Assembly (NCBI RefSeq): GCF_000430505.1
Contig: NZ_AUMD01000019.1
Span: 1-64,000 of the forward strand
From: Eisenibacter elegans DSM 3317
GTDB taxonomy: Bacteria; Bacteroidota; Bacteroidia; Cytophagales; Microscillaceae
Reading direction: 5' to 3'
Length of the DNA: 64,000 nucleotides
Shown here in pieces: positions 1 to 8,391 of the stretch. The notes beneath the pieces were generated by a model. The model had not been told where the DNA came from. It ran no database searches and saw only the letters and a program-made list of their open reading frames with translations. Each line of letters starts with the position of its first letter. Position 1 is the stretch's first letter. Both the position numbers and the translations under genes were made by a program.

Positions 1-173
1 GCCTTTTCCTTGTCGAGGTAGGTTAGGGTTTTGATAGGCGGCAAGTCATTGGCTAACAAGGTGTTGAGGAAGTCGATAAGGATGTCTTTGTTGCGCTCAG
101 TACCAAAGATACGCTTGAAGCCAAAATCGGTGAAAAGGTCGATATAGCGACCGTAAGGCTTGTCAGGAGTCAT
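1..173 (-). CDS. Rpn-family (PD-(D/E)XK) recombination-promoting nuclease/putative transposase, N-terminal part cut by window edge
   Basis: Only the first 57 codons are inside the window; the gene runs leftwards off the edge. The visible protein starts MTPDKPYGRY and continues with IDLFTDFGFKRIFGTERNKD, the typical opening of Bacteroidota Rpn/PDDEXK_2 proteins (a GRYIDLFTDFGFKRIFG-type block followed by a hydrophobic helix). Family members are PD-(D/E)XK-fold nucleases linked to RecA-independent recombination; the catalytic residues lie beyond the edge and cannot be checked. The start is the ATG at 171-173. A relic with the same opening lies at 37872-37964 and a related frameshifted gene at 31080-31963. 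Confidence 0.75.
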   Translation of the reverse strand, partial: MTPDKPYGRYIDLFTDFGFKRIFGTERNKDILIDFLNTLLANDLPPIKTLTYLDKEK

Positions 174-399
174 AGGGTTGTAAATAAGGTTAACGTTATG
201 AAGTCAACTTGCAAAGCTCCACCGGCGTACGACATCCGAGCACGAGAGTTCGAAGGATGCGGGCGTTAGCCCTTACAGTGTAGCCTTGCGGCTTGCCGCA
301 AGCTACCGCCAACCAGCCCTAAGCCGCGCCTCTGGCGCGGGGGAAGCCCCAAGAAATCATCAAAAGCCTACAAGATGCTACAAAATGGTTTCAGTGGGC
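174..399. repeat. Intergenic region with a short repeat block (GACATCCGAG...GGGGGAAGCCC)
   Basis: No credible gene is present. The stretch contains GACATCCGAGCACGAG near 223-250 and GGGGGAAGCCC near 339-352. Both blocks recur in the same order on the minus strand of the prkA-spoVR gap (about 27520-27590, with one C/T difference in the first block), with unrelated DNA between them. A GGGGAAGCC block also occurs near 22512. This suggests a dispersed, eroded intergenic repeat of unknown nature. Confidence 0.35.
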
Positions 400-2970
400 T
401 TACCCCGTAAAAAACACCCGTTTGACGCGCTCGCTGACGCTGGTCAGTACTTCGTAGGGGATGGTTTGTAGGGCTTCGGCCATTTGTTCGATGGGCAGCT
501 CTTTGCCAAACACGATGACTTCGTCTCCTTCTTGGGCGGGCAGGTCGCCGAGGTCTATCATGGTCATATCCATACACACCCGTCCGATGGTAGGCACAAG
601 TTGGCCGTTCACCCATACCTTGCCTATGCCATTGCTGAGCGCCCGTCGGAATCCGTCGGCATAGCCGATAGCAATGATGCCGATGCGGGTTGGGGCGGTG
701 ATTTTTCCGGCACGGCCATAGCCCACGGTGTCGCCCGGCGCTAGGGTTTTGATTTGCGAAAGGGTTGTTTTGAGGGTTGCTACCGGCTCTAGGCCAAGTA
801 CTTGGTCGGTGGTGGTGTCTACGCCGTAGAGGCCGATGCCTAAGCGCACCATATCAAAATGGGCTTCGGGATAATTGGCAATGCCCGGCGAATTGGCGAT
901 ATGGCGTACAAAGCGGTAGCCGATGGTTTCTTCTAGCTCGGCAGTCATCTGGCGGAAGCACTCTATCTGTTCTAAACAAAATTCCCGCTCTTCGGGCATA
1001 TCGGCGGCAGCCAAATGACTGAACACAGAGGCTACCATCACATAGCGCTGGGGTAGCTTTTCGGTCAAGAAGGTGCAGAGCTGTGGCAGCTCCGATTCCA
1101 TAAAGCCCAAGCGGTGCATCCCTGTGTCGAGCTTGAGGTGGATTTTGTTGGGGCGTTTTTGCAGCTCTTCGGGCAAGGTGTGGTAGTGGTCGCAGTAAGC
1201 CTGCAAGAGCTCAAAGCTATACAGCTCGGGTTCTAGTTTGTATTCGAATATCTGGTTTAGGGTGGCCTCGCTGGGATTCATCACCATAATGGGGGTGCGG
1301 ATGCCTTGTTGCCTCAGGTATACCCCCTCGTCGGCATAGGCCACGGCGAGGTAGTCGACTTGGTGGTATTGCAACAAGGAGGCTACTTCTACGCTGCCGC
1401 TGCCATAGGCAAAGGCTTTGACCATCGCCATGACCTTGGTGCGAGGCTGGAGCAGGCGGCGGTGTTGTTGGAGGTTATAAGCAAGGGCATCGAGGTTGAT
1501 TTCGAGTACGGTCTGATGGCTTTTTTGCTGAATACGGTGTGTGATTTGTTCAAAAGCAAAAGCCCTTGCTCCTTTGACCAAGATGACCGCATCACTGAGG
1601 GTTTGGCGCAGAGAGACTTCGTGTTGCCATTGGTTGAGAAACTCTGGCACGGACTCGAAGATGTGCCAATATTCTGCCGCCACGGGGTGTAGCTTGCGCT
1701 CACGGCTCAGCGCCGCCACTTGCTGCCAGTGGTGGCCAATGCCGATAAAGGTATACAAGCCCTGTGCGTCGAGCAGGGTACGGACTTGGTTGTAGAGGTT
1801 CTCGTCGAAATACGGGGTGTCGGTCAGGTCAGAAATAATGAGTGCCTTGCGGTCACGCTGCGATTGGTGCTGCAAGAAGTCGAGCGCTACCTTGAGGCCG
1901 GCGCTGTCGTTGTTGTAGCTATCATCGATTAGGTAGCTGTTGTGCAGAGCTGCTTTGAGTTCGAAGCGCATCGAGAGGCTCGACAGCCGCTCAAACAACT
2001 GGGTAAAGCGCTGCGGGTCTACGCCAACATAACACAATACGGACACACAATGCAAGGCATTTTCGATAGAGGCTCTATCGACCAAGGGTACTGTACAGAG
2101 GTGGTGCTCCCCTTTCCAATCATAATACACGGTCGTTTTGTCTTGCTGGGTATCTAACCGGGTAACATTGAGGGTGGCTTCGGCGTTGTCGATTGCCCAA
2201 GTGAAGGTTTCCAAACTAGGGTACAACTCCTTCACCTCTTGATGGATGGCACTGTGGTTGAGACAATAAAACAGACACTGTACTTCTTTGAAAAGGCGGA
2301 GCTTCTCACGTATTTTCTCTTGTTGGTTGGCAAATCCGTGGGCGTGGGCGGTGCCGATATTGGTAAACAAGCCCAAGGTTGGCTGGAGCACGCGCTGCAA
2401 ATGGTGCATTTCTTGAGTTTGAGAAATGCCCGCCTCAAAAATGGCCCATTGGTGTTTGTTATTCATCCCCAATACAGAAAGCGGAACACCCGTTTGGGAG
2501 TTATAGCTCTTGGGGCTTTTGACAAGGGCGTAGCGGTGTTGGAGCAGCTGCGCCAACCACTCCTTGATAATAGTTTTGCCGTTGCTACCCGTAATGGCCA
2601 TCACGGGGTACTGAAACTTGGTTCGGTGCTCTGCTGCAAGGCGTTGCAAAGCACGCAAACTATCGGATACCTGCAAAAACAAGGCCTCCGGGAAGGTCTC
2701 CCAAAGCAGCTCTTGGTCTACCACAAAAGCCCGCACTCCCCGCTCATACAACTCGGCAATATAACGGTGGCCGTCGTGTTGTTTGCCTCTAATGGCCACA
2801 AAAAGAGAGCCTTCGGCTACAAATCGCCCTCGGCTATCGATAAAAATATGGTGAATGGCTTCGCTCAGTAGGTTGGTATTGCCCAAGGCTTCGGCATCGG
2901 TAGCCATCGCTAATGCAGTGAGATTATGTGCCATAGGGTTTTGCGTAGTTTGTTGTTTACTTATTGCCAC
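400..2970 (-). CDS. murF-alr: Bifunctional UDP-N-acetylmuramoyl-tripeptide:D-Ala-D-Ala ligase / alanine racemase (MurF-Alr fusion)
   Basis: An 856-residue cytoplasmic fusion that makes D-alanine and attaches D-Ala-D-Ala to the UDP-MurNAc-tripeptide in peptidoglycan synthesis. Residues about 15-480 are the Mur ligase, with the ATP-binding loop TGSNGKT at 127-133 and the Mur ligase central and C-terminal domains. Residues about 488-856 are a fold-type III alanine racemase: EINLDALAYNL opens the barrel, MAMVKAFAYGSG carries the PLP lysine (K518), VGYGR carries the second catalytic tyrosine, and the chain ends in the usual SVSERVKRVF-type tail. The racemase motif is VKAFAYGSG rather than the more common VKADAYGHG, as is often seen in Bacteroidota fusions. 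A second ATG at codon 13 (2934) could be the true start. The gene stands alone on the minus strand. Confidence 0.93.
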   Translation of the reverse strand: MAISKQQTTQNPMAHNLTALAMATDAEALGNTNLLSEAIHHIFIDSRGRFVAEGSLFVAIRGKQHDGHRYIAELYERGVRAFVVDQELLWETFPEALFLQVSDSLRALQRLAAEHRTKFQYPVMAITGSNGKTIIKEWLAQLLQHRYALVKSPKSYNSQTGVPLSVLGMNNKHQWAIFEAGISQTQEMHHLQRVLQPTLGLFTNIGTAHAHGFANQQEKIREKLRLFKEVQCLFYCLNHSAIHQEVKELYPSLETFTWAIDNAEATLNVTRLDTQQDKTTVYYDWKGEHHLCTVPLVDRASIENALHCVSVLCYVGVDPQRFTQLFERLSSLSMRFELKAALHNSYLIDDSYNNDSAGLKVALDFLQHQSQRDRKALIISDLTDTPYFDENLYNQVRTLLDAQGLYTFIGIGHHWQQVAALSRERKLHPVAAEYWHIFESVPEFLNQWQHEVSLRQTLSDAVILVKGARAFAFEQITHRIQQKSHQTVLEINLDALAYNLQQHRRLLQPRTKVMAMVKAFAYGSGSVEVASLLQYHQVDYLAVAYADEGVYLRQQGIRTPIMVMNPSEATLNQIFEYKLEPELYSFELLQAYCDHYHTLPEELQKRPNKIHLKLDTGMHRLGFMESELPQLCTFLTEKLPQRYVMVASVFSHLAAADMPEEREFCLEQIECFRQMTAELEETIGYRFVRHIANSPGIANYPEAHFDMVRLGIGLYGVDTTTDQVLGLEPVATLKTTLSQIKTLAPGDTVGYGRAGKITAPTRIGIIAIGYADGFRRALSNGIGKVWVNGQLVPTIGRVCMDMTMIDLGDLPAQEGDEVIVFGKELPIEQMAEALQTIPYEVLTSVSERVKRVFFTG

Positions 2971-3072
2971 AGCCTCCTGCTGTGTAAGGTACGATTAATT
3001 CAAATTTAGGGCTTTTTCTACTCCCCACACTCATTTCTTTACAAAATACGGCGCCAAAACCTCATATACGGC

Positions 3073-4257
3073 CTACTTCACCACCACAAACAGGATACGG
3101 TCTTCAGTTTGGCTGTAATAGTAGTCCTGAAGTTGGTTTTCATACACCAAGACAAAATAAAAGAGCAGGTCTCGCATCTCGTTTACAGGTACAAACTCTG
3201 TGTCGTGGGTTTGAATATCGACTAGGCGGTACGAAATACCCCAATGTTGCAGCCATTTGTTGAGCCGTTTGACCCAAGTGCCCAACCTGCTTCCTTGTTG
3301 CACGCGGGCGGGGGCAAAATCTTGATCCACATAGAGGTAATCTCCTGTATGTAAGGCCATAAACCGTTGATGAAAATCCATCCAAGACTTCTCTTTAGGT
3401 GACTCAAAAACAAAATGCTTTTCGGGGTTACGCACAACATTTTGGGCAATATTGAGCGCAGGGCGTGTATGTGTCTTGTGAATGATTGGTGAGGCCATAT
3501 CGCGAGATTCGAGCATTCCTTCAGTCTGGTATTGTTGTTTTTTCTGCAAATAATGTTGGTATACCATCCAACTCCACCCTTTGGGCAAGCCCAACACCTC
3601 TGTTGGGTGCCATTGATGGAATACGGGAGCTTGTTGATGGTGAAAATGCCTGATTTCCAAGCCTAATGCTTTAAGTTTTTCGACCATTTCAAGATCTTCA
3701 GCCCCCCAGATACGTGTAAAGGTATCGTATCCACCTGTAGTAAGCAATGCTTGTCGGTGGGCGACTATCATCCCTGCGGCGCTGTTGTTTGATAATTGTG
3801 CCCCTGCTTGATATTGCTCAAATTGCGTGCTCAAATTATCAAATGCTGTAAAGCTTTGGGGCAAATAATATACCCTCATCACTAAAGCCTGCTGCGGAAA
3901 GCACTGTTGGTGTAATTTTTCCAAAAACAACGGAGTCAACAACATATCGATATCCAACACCAACACATAGTGCCCTCGGCTATAGCAAAGGCCAATATTG
4001 AGGGCCTTTGCCCGGCTCCAAAAGTGGCCACGGGTGTCGGTATAGTGATAATGGTGTTTGGGTTTTTGTTGAAAAAAAGCCTGAAGTGTTTTATGTATGA
4101 AGGGCTCGCTGCCAAAGTCTACAAATACCAGCTCAAAATCTTGGAATGACTGCGCCTCTAGGGTTTCTAAGCACCGCTCTACCCGTAGATAATCAGCTTC
4201 TCGATTGCGATAGGTAATAAGGATAGAAAAAAAGGGGGTATGCTCCTTCACGCCCAA
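3073..4257 (-). CDS. Family 2 glycosyltransferase with galactosyltransferase-like C-terminal half
   Basis: A 394-residue GT-A-fold glycosyltransferase that probably transfers a sugar from a nucleotide donor to a surface glycan. FFSILITYRNREADYLRVER at the N terminus is the nucleotide-binding strand of GT2 enzymes, VLVLDIDMLL carries the metal-binding DxD (about residue 106), and the WGAEDLEM block (about residue 183) is the acceptor-side motif shared with Glyco_transf_7C/chondroitin-polymerase-like enzymes. The C-terminal 150 residues are not recognised. The start lies 6 bp after the stop of the small membrane protein at 4264-4812, so the two are probably co-transcribed. Substrate unknown. 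Confidence 0.8.
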   Translation of the reverse strand: MGVKEHTPFFSILITYRNREADYLRVERCLETLEAQSFQDFELVFVDFGSEPFIHKTLQAFFQQKPKHHYHYTDTRGHFWSRAKALNIGLCYSRGHYVLVLDIDMLLTPLFLEKLHQQCFPQQALVMRVYYLPQSFTAFDNLSTQFEQYQAGAQLSNNSAAGMIVAHRQALLTTGGYDTFTRIWGAEDLEMVEKLKALGLEIRHFHHQQAPVFHQWHPTEVLGLPKGWSWMVYQHYLQKKQQYQTEGMLESRDMASPIIHKTHTRPALNIAQNVVRNPEKHFVFESPKEKSWMDFHQRFMALHTGDYLYVDQDFAPARVQQGSRLGTWVKRLNKWLQHWGISYRLVDIQTHDTEFVPVNEMRDLLFYFVLVYENQLQDYYYSQTEDRILFVVVK

Positions 4258-4263
4258 GGGGTT

Positions 4264-4812
4264 TTACTCACTATATTCCTCGTTATCAGAAGGTTGGGCT
4301 GCTTTCTCGGCTTTAGATTGCTCGTAATCAATGCTCTCTGCCTTGGTATGGATACTATAGACCATCCCATCGGGTTCGGCTTGCTTTTTTTGGATAAGCT
4401 GTACCAACTGGTCAATGAACTTCTCATTGATGGTTTCGAGTAGCGTAACACTGCCTAACTCATCGCCTATTTGCAGCGAATAACGGCGCTTTTTCTTGAT
4501 GCGCTCATTGATACCAAAATAAGACACGATTAAACAAATAAAAATCAAGGCGATGTTGAACTGATGAAACATCAGGTAATAACTAATGGTGTACAAAATA
4601 GCTGTAGACACCACTGGAGTCAGGATAAAAATCAGCAGTAAGGGTAAGGTAATGAAATAGCTTTTCTTAGCTTTGATTTTTTTGATGGTCGAAAGCTTGG
4701 CAATAGGATAATGCTTGCCCTGAAAGTCAATGGCCTCATCATTGACCTGCATCAGGTGTTTCTTAGACTTAAATCGGGCGAAAAAACTCATATCGTCTTT
4801 AGGGTTAGGCAC
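4264..4812 (-). CDS. Small two-helix membrane protein of unknown function
   Basis: A 182-residue protein with a charged cytoplasmic-type N terminus, two hydrophobic segments (about residues 50-75 and 82-100), then a soluble, lysine-rich C-terminal domain ending in an acidic tail. The pattern of a short beta-rich N-terminal segment, two helices and a ligand-less soluble tail resembles DUF6232-type proteins, but this is a weak match by eye. Translation could also start at codon 8 (MSFFARF, 4791). It sits immediately upstream of the glycosyltransferase gene with a 6-bp gap, so it may be a membrane partner of that enzyme; this is inferred from context only. Confidence 0.6.
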   Translation of the reverse strand: MPNPKDDMSFFARFKSKKHLMQVNDEAIDFQGKHYPIAKLSTIKKIKAKKSYFITLPLLLIFILTPVVSTAILYTISYYLMFHQFNIALIFICLIVSYFGINERIKKKRRYSLQIGDELGSVTLLETINEKFIDQLVQLIQKKQAEPDGMVYSIHTKAESIDYEQSKAEKAAQPSDNEEYSE

Positions 4813-4937
4813 TCGCTACCCAAAGCTAGGAATAATGTTTGAGTTTAACAAACGCTACAAGGGTCACATTCAAATCAACCTCGCCCGCACCGGTATATTG
4901 CCACGGATCCACGAATGTTTGGCGATTCGAAATAGTG

Positions 4938-6218
4938 TTATTCCTCTAAGAGCTTGGCTACAAACTGCTCAAACTCACGGATATACTCAAAGTAGGGCTC
5001 GCCTGTGGCGGGGCCGTTGAAGCCGGTATGAATCTTACGGATGCGCCCCTGCTTGTCTACAAAAATGGTCGTAGGATAGGCCATCACGTGGTTGAGGGCG
5101 GGCAGGGTTTCGTTGGCATTTTGGGTAGTGCCTGCAATCAGTAGCTCATAGCCGATGTTGAGGCGTTCCTTCATTTTTTGGACACGCAGGGCGGCTTTTT
5201 CAAACTCCGGGCTGATTTCGTAGGCCAACCCAATGACTTCTACCCCACGCTGACGGTTGGCTTCATACCAAGGGGCGAGGAAGTTGGCCTCGTCCATACA
5301 ATTGTGGCACCAAGAGCCCAGAATCTGGATGATGCACACCTTGCCTTGGTAGCGGGCATCCTGAAGAGAGACGGCCTGCCCTTGGAGGTTAGGAAACTGA
5401 AAGCTGAGTTGGTCGTGCCCTTCGTTGAGGTAGGTCAGGGTTTTGGCATCGGGCAGGGTAGCTTGGTCGTCGCGGCGGGCTACCCAAGTGCGGTAGCCGG
5501 ATTTGCCCGAAAACAGCTCCCCTTTGAGGGTTCCGTCTTCCTGTAGGTCGGCTTTGAACACATACGCACTGCCTAAGTCGAAGCCGCAAAGCTCAAGAGT
5601 TCTGCCATACAAGTTGCCAGAGAGGTAACGATAATCACCGGTAGCGGTCATAAAAGTGCCTTTAAGAAAGCTCTGATTGTTGTGTATGAGGGCGATGGCG
5701 GGTATTTCGCGGCTGGTCTTAGGGTCGGTAAACGTTACGGCCCAAGAGGGTTTTTCGAAATAGGGGGCTACTTCGGAGTCAATGCCTCCTGCAAACACAG
5801 GCTGGTGCCGGTTCCGGTTAAAAAACTCCATCTTCACCACATAAGGCTCTGCCAGCCCGTTGCGCACCCAAGCGCCTTCCGCCTTCACTTTTAGCCCATT
5901 ATCGTAGTTTTCATCTCGTATTGCCTCCATATTTGTCAGCTCAATGTAGGTGTCAAAAATATCGTAGTGCAGGCGGATATGGTTGGGAGCGAGTACTTCT
6001 ACCCTGTCAAATACAATCTCTTCGGAAGGCTCCTCCATACTGGCTCCGGTAAGCACTCCCTCTGAGTTGACCCTCAGCCTTAAGTTACCTGAGATGGTGG
6101 CGTTTTCTTGAAGATAGAGGGTATACTCCAACCTAGTGCTTTTGGGAATGACGGTTTGCTGCGCTTGTAGCGGGAATACGCAGGCAAGTACTAGGGCGAG
6201 GCTTAAAAATCGGAACAT
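4938..6218 (-). CDS. TlpA-like periplasmic thiol-disulfide oxidoreductase
   Basis: An exported redox protein. The chosen start (ATG at 6216-6218) gives a clean signal peptide, MFRFLSLALVLACVFPLQAQ; the longer reading frame to 6257 would put 13 residues before it. A long N-terminal domain of about 280 residues, as in Bacteroidota TlpA/AhpC-TSA proteins with a DUF4369-like front part, precedes the thioredoxin domain. The active site is GSWCHNCMDE (CHNC; C317/C320 counted from 6257) and the cis-proline loop is AYPTTIFVD. The HN pair between the cysteines is unlike CGPC thioredoxins and common in TlpA/ResA relatives. Likely role: reducing disulfides in the periplasm or on the cell surface; substrate unknown. 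Confidence 0.83.
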   Translation of the reverse strand: MFRFLSLALVLACVFPLQAQQTVIPKSTRLEYTLYLQENATISGNLRLRVNSEGVLTGASMEEPSEEIVFDRVEVLAPNHIRLHYDIFDTYIELTNMEAIRDENYDNGLKVKAEGAWVRNGLAEPYVVKMEFFNRNRHQPVFAGGIDSEVAPYFEKPSWAVTFTDPKTSREIPAIALIHNNQSFLKGTFMTATGDYRYLSGNLYGRTLELCGFDLGSAYVFKADLQEDGTLKGELFSGKSGYRTWVARRDDQATLPDAKTLTYLNEGHDQLSFQFPNLQGQAVSLQDARYQGKVCIIQILGSWCHNCMDEANFLAPWYEANRQRGVEVIGLAYEISPEFEKAALRVQKMKERLNIGYELLIAGTTQNANETLPALNHVMAYPTTIFVDKQGRIRKIHTGFNGPATGEPYFEYIREFEQFVAKLLEE

Positions 6219-6324
6219 AGGGCTTGGTGTTGGTGAAACAAAGCTGTGTTGAAACATCTAATCAGTCGATTGATGGTGCTAAAACAGTGGTTTTCGCCCC
6301 ATTAGTTCCATATTTACCAAAAAC

Positions 6325-6352
6325 AAAAGAGACCTCTCAGTGGGTCTCTTTT
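6325..6352 (-). terminator. Rho-independent terminator
   Basis: Perfect 10-bp stem AAAAGAGACC/GGTCTCTTTT with an 8-nt loop. On the minus strand it is followed by a short T-rich run. It lies downstream of the STAS-like gene (6442-6882) and upstream of the TlpA-like gene, both on the minus strand, so it separates their transcripts. Confidence 0.65.
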
Positions 6353-6441
6353 GAAGGTTTAGTATGTTACACAAACTCTATTTGTGCGTTTTGATTAAGA
6401 AGTAAGCAAGGGTTGGCTGGTAATTACTGATTGAGAGTATC

Positions 6442-6882
6442 TTAGGCTGCTAGTGTTTTGGTGCTGTTGGGTTGCAATAACCAAGTACTGGCGGCTTGGT
6501 TATTGGCGAACAATTTGAACTCCAGTGATAGTTTTTGTGTATTTGCTGTGGACATCACTTCTGCACATACTTTTTCACTTGTTTCTTTGGCAAGAAAATC
6601 TGTACTTTCTACGACGGCTATTCGTTTGAGGCCGGCTTTGACTAAGGCAGGAAATACTTCTGACGTTAGGTATTGATGAGCGTCTTCGCTTATGACCTCT
6701 AAGGCGCTAAAATCAAGTAATATATGGCAGAAATGTTTGCGACTGATAGGCTTGAGCGCTGTAATCATTAGCTCCTTCCATCTTTCTAGTTTGAGAAATC
6801 CTTGAGGAGCTACTACCAAATAATTATGGTTTTTCTCTTGGTAAATCTCGCCGTAGGTTTTTTGTAGCAAATAGTTCCGCAT
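6442..6882 (-). CDS. STAS-like (SpoIIAA-type) protein of unknown role
   Basis: A 146-residue soluble protein. The pattern of a short beta strand (NYLVVAPQGFL), an amphipathic helix (ERWKELMITALKPI), a central strand (FCHILLDFSALEVIS), a second helix (FPALVKAGL) and the strand KRIAVVES matches STAS/SpoIIAA-like folds that bind partner proteins or lipids. No conserved phosphorylatable serine is evident in the usual place, where the motif reads DFSALEVISE. It stands alone between two terminator-like or AT-rich gaps, so no partner kinase or transporter can be named. The fold assignment is by pattern only. Confidence 0.55.
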   Translation of the reverse strand: MRNYLLQKTYGEIYQEKNHNYLVVAPQGFLKLERWKELMITALKPISRKHFCHILLDFSALEVISEDAHQYLTSEVFPALVKAGLKRIAVVESTDFLAKETSEKVCAEVMSTANTQKLSLEFKLFANNQAASTWLLQPNSTKTLAA

Positions 6883-7025
6883 AAAGAAATAGCGCCTGTG
6901 TCAAAAATATATCCTGATGATGTCTGGGCATCTGAGGGTATAAACGGCGTTTTCGACAAACTAGTTCTATTTTTCGATAAAAATATTTTTTCTATCGGTA
7001 AATCACTTCTGCAACAAGTCTGCTT

Positions 7026-8288
7026 TTAATTTGACTTTTCGGCTATAACTACTTGATTGACAATTTTTTGCGTGCCACCTCTATGCTCTCTCATAAATTG
7101 CTTTAGTCTTTCTGCAATTAGCTCTCTTTCGGCTTGATTATGGTAGAGCCGCTCTAGGTGCTGAGCAAATTGCACCTCATCAGCACAAGCAAAAGCGCAG
7201 CCCAAACCTACCAATGCAACCGCTTCGCTGTATCTGCGGTATTTCTTGCCAAAAAGCACTGGGATGGCAAATACCGCTGGCTCTAGGATATTGTGTAAGC
7301 CGGTACGAAAAGCGCCTCCGACATAGGCTATATCGGCATATTGATACAGGGCTGCTAGCTTCCCTACGTTGTCTATCAAGAGGCAATCGGCGGCGGCGGC
7401 AGTTTCTGGAGTGGCTTGGGAGTAGCGCAAAACCACCCCTTTGCAGCCTTGGGCTGCTTGTTGCAGCGCCTGCTCGCTCATCTCGTGTGGGGCAATCACA
7501 ACCTTGAGTGTGGCTTGGAAACGCGCCAAGACTGGCAGGGTTACCTTGAGGTCTTCTGCCCAACTACTGCCAATCATCAAGAGTGGTTTTCCAGCTTTGA
7601 AAGCCTCTACAATAGGGTCTGTTGGGCGCTGTTGGGCAATACTCAGGACTCTGTCATAACGGGTATCGCCTGTAATGCGGATACGCTCAGGAGCTACTCC
7701 AGCACGAAGCAGACATTGGCGTGAGGCATCATCTTGTACAAAAAGGTAGTCAAAGTTGTGAAGAATATGGGCAAACCAGCGTCCTCTCCAGTCGAACAAC
7801 CACTGGTCAGGGCGGAAGGTGGCTGAAAACAAAATTAGCGGAATCTGACGCTTTTGCACGGCGGCCAAGTGGTGATACCAAAGCTCATATTTGACAAAAA
7901 ATACAGCTATTGGTTTGGCTATATCCAAAAATCGGCGTGCATTGCTAGCTGTATCAATGGGCATATAGCAGACTACTTCGGCAAGCGCATAGTTTTTTTG
8001 CACTTCATACCCCGAGGGGGAAAAAAAAGTCAGGAGCAACTGGTGATTGGGGTGTGTAGCCCGCCAAGCCTCTATCACGGGTCGGGCTTGTTCGAACTCG
8101 CCTAGGGAAGCGGCGTGTAGCCATACCCACGGTTTGTGTGGATCAGCAGCGGCTATAGCCAGTTCCAAACGTGTAGCCCAATCCTTGCGTCCGTCTATCC
8201 AACGTTTAGCCTTGGGATTGACAACAGCTACAAGGCTTATGGCCAAGCGATACAGCCTAATCAGGCAATTATATAAGAAAAGTATCAT
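7026..8288 (-). CDS. waaA: 3-deoxy-D-manno-octulosonic acid (Kdo) transferase
   Basis: A 420-residue GT30 enzyme that transfers Kdo from CMP-Kdo to lipid IVA at the inner face of the cytoplasmic membrane, an essential step of lipid A-core synthesis. The first 25 residues form the membrane anchor. WVWLHAASLGEFEQARP contains the conserved catalytic glutamate (E64), FFVKYELWYHH (about 130-140) is a family signature, and the C-terminal Rossmann domain carries HNILEPAVFAIPVLFGKKYR. Length is normal for the family. It is a single gene; the next upstream gene on the same strand is the SulP transporter, 103 bp away. Confidence 0.93.
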   Translation of the reverse strand: MILFLYNCLIRLYRLAISLVAVVNPKAKRWIDGRKDWATRLELAIAAADPHKPWVWLHAASLGEFEQARPVIEAWRATHPNHQLLLTFFSPSGYEVQKNYALAEVVCYMPIDTASNARRFLDIAKPIAVFFVKYELWYHHLAAVQKRQIPLILFSATFRPDQWLFDWRGRWFAHILHNFDYLFVQDDASRQCLLRAGVAPERIRITGDTRYDRVLSIAQQRPTDPIVEAFKAGKPLLMIGSSWAEDLKVTLPVLARFQATLKVVIAPHEMSEQALQQAAQGCKGVVLRYSQATPETAAAADCLLIDNVGKLAALYQYADIAYVGGAFRTGLHNILEPAVFAIPVLFGKKYRRYSEAVALVGLGCAFACADEVQFAQHLERLYHNQAERELIAERLKQFMREHRGGTQKIVNQVVIAEKSN

Positions 8289-8391
8289 TTTATAACAATA
8301 TTTACTTGACCTAGGGGTTCACAGGGTTTGGCTCTCTAGATTTCCAGTGTATACATCTAACAAGCCAATTTTGATGAGTTTGAAGTTGTTT

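Noticed and set aside
1306-2871. Several long open frames on the plus strand opposite murF-alr
   Set aside because: They run antisense to a complete, well-conserved gene and show no family features; they are shadows of its codon pattern.
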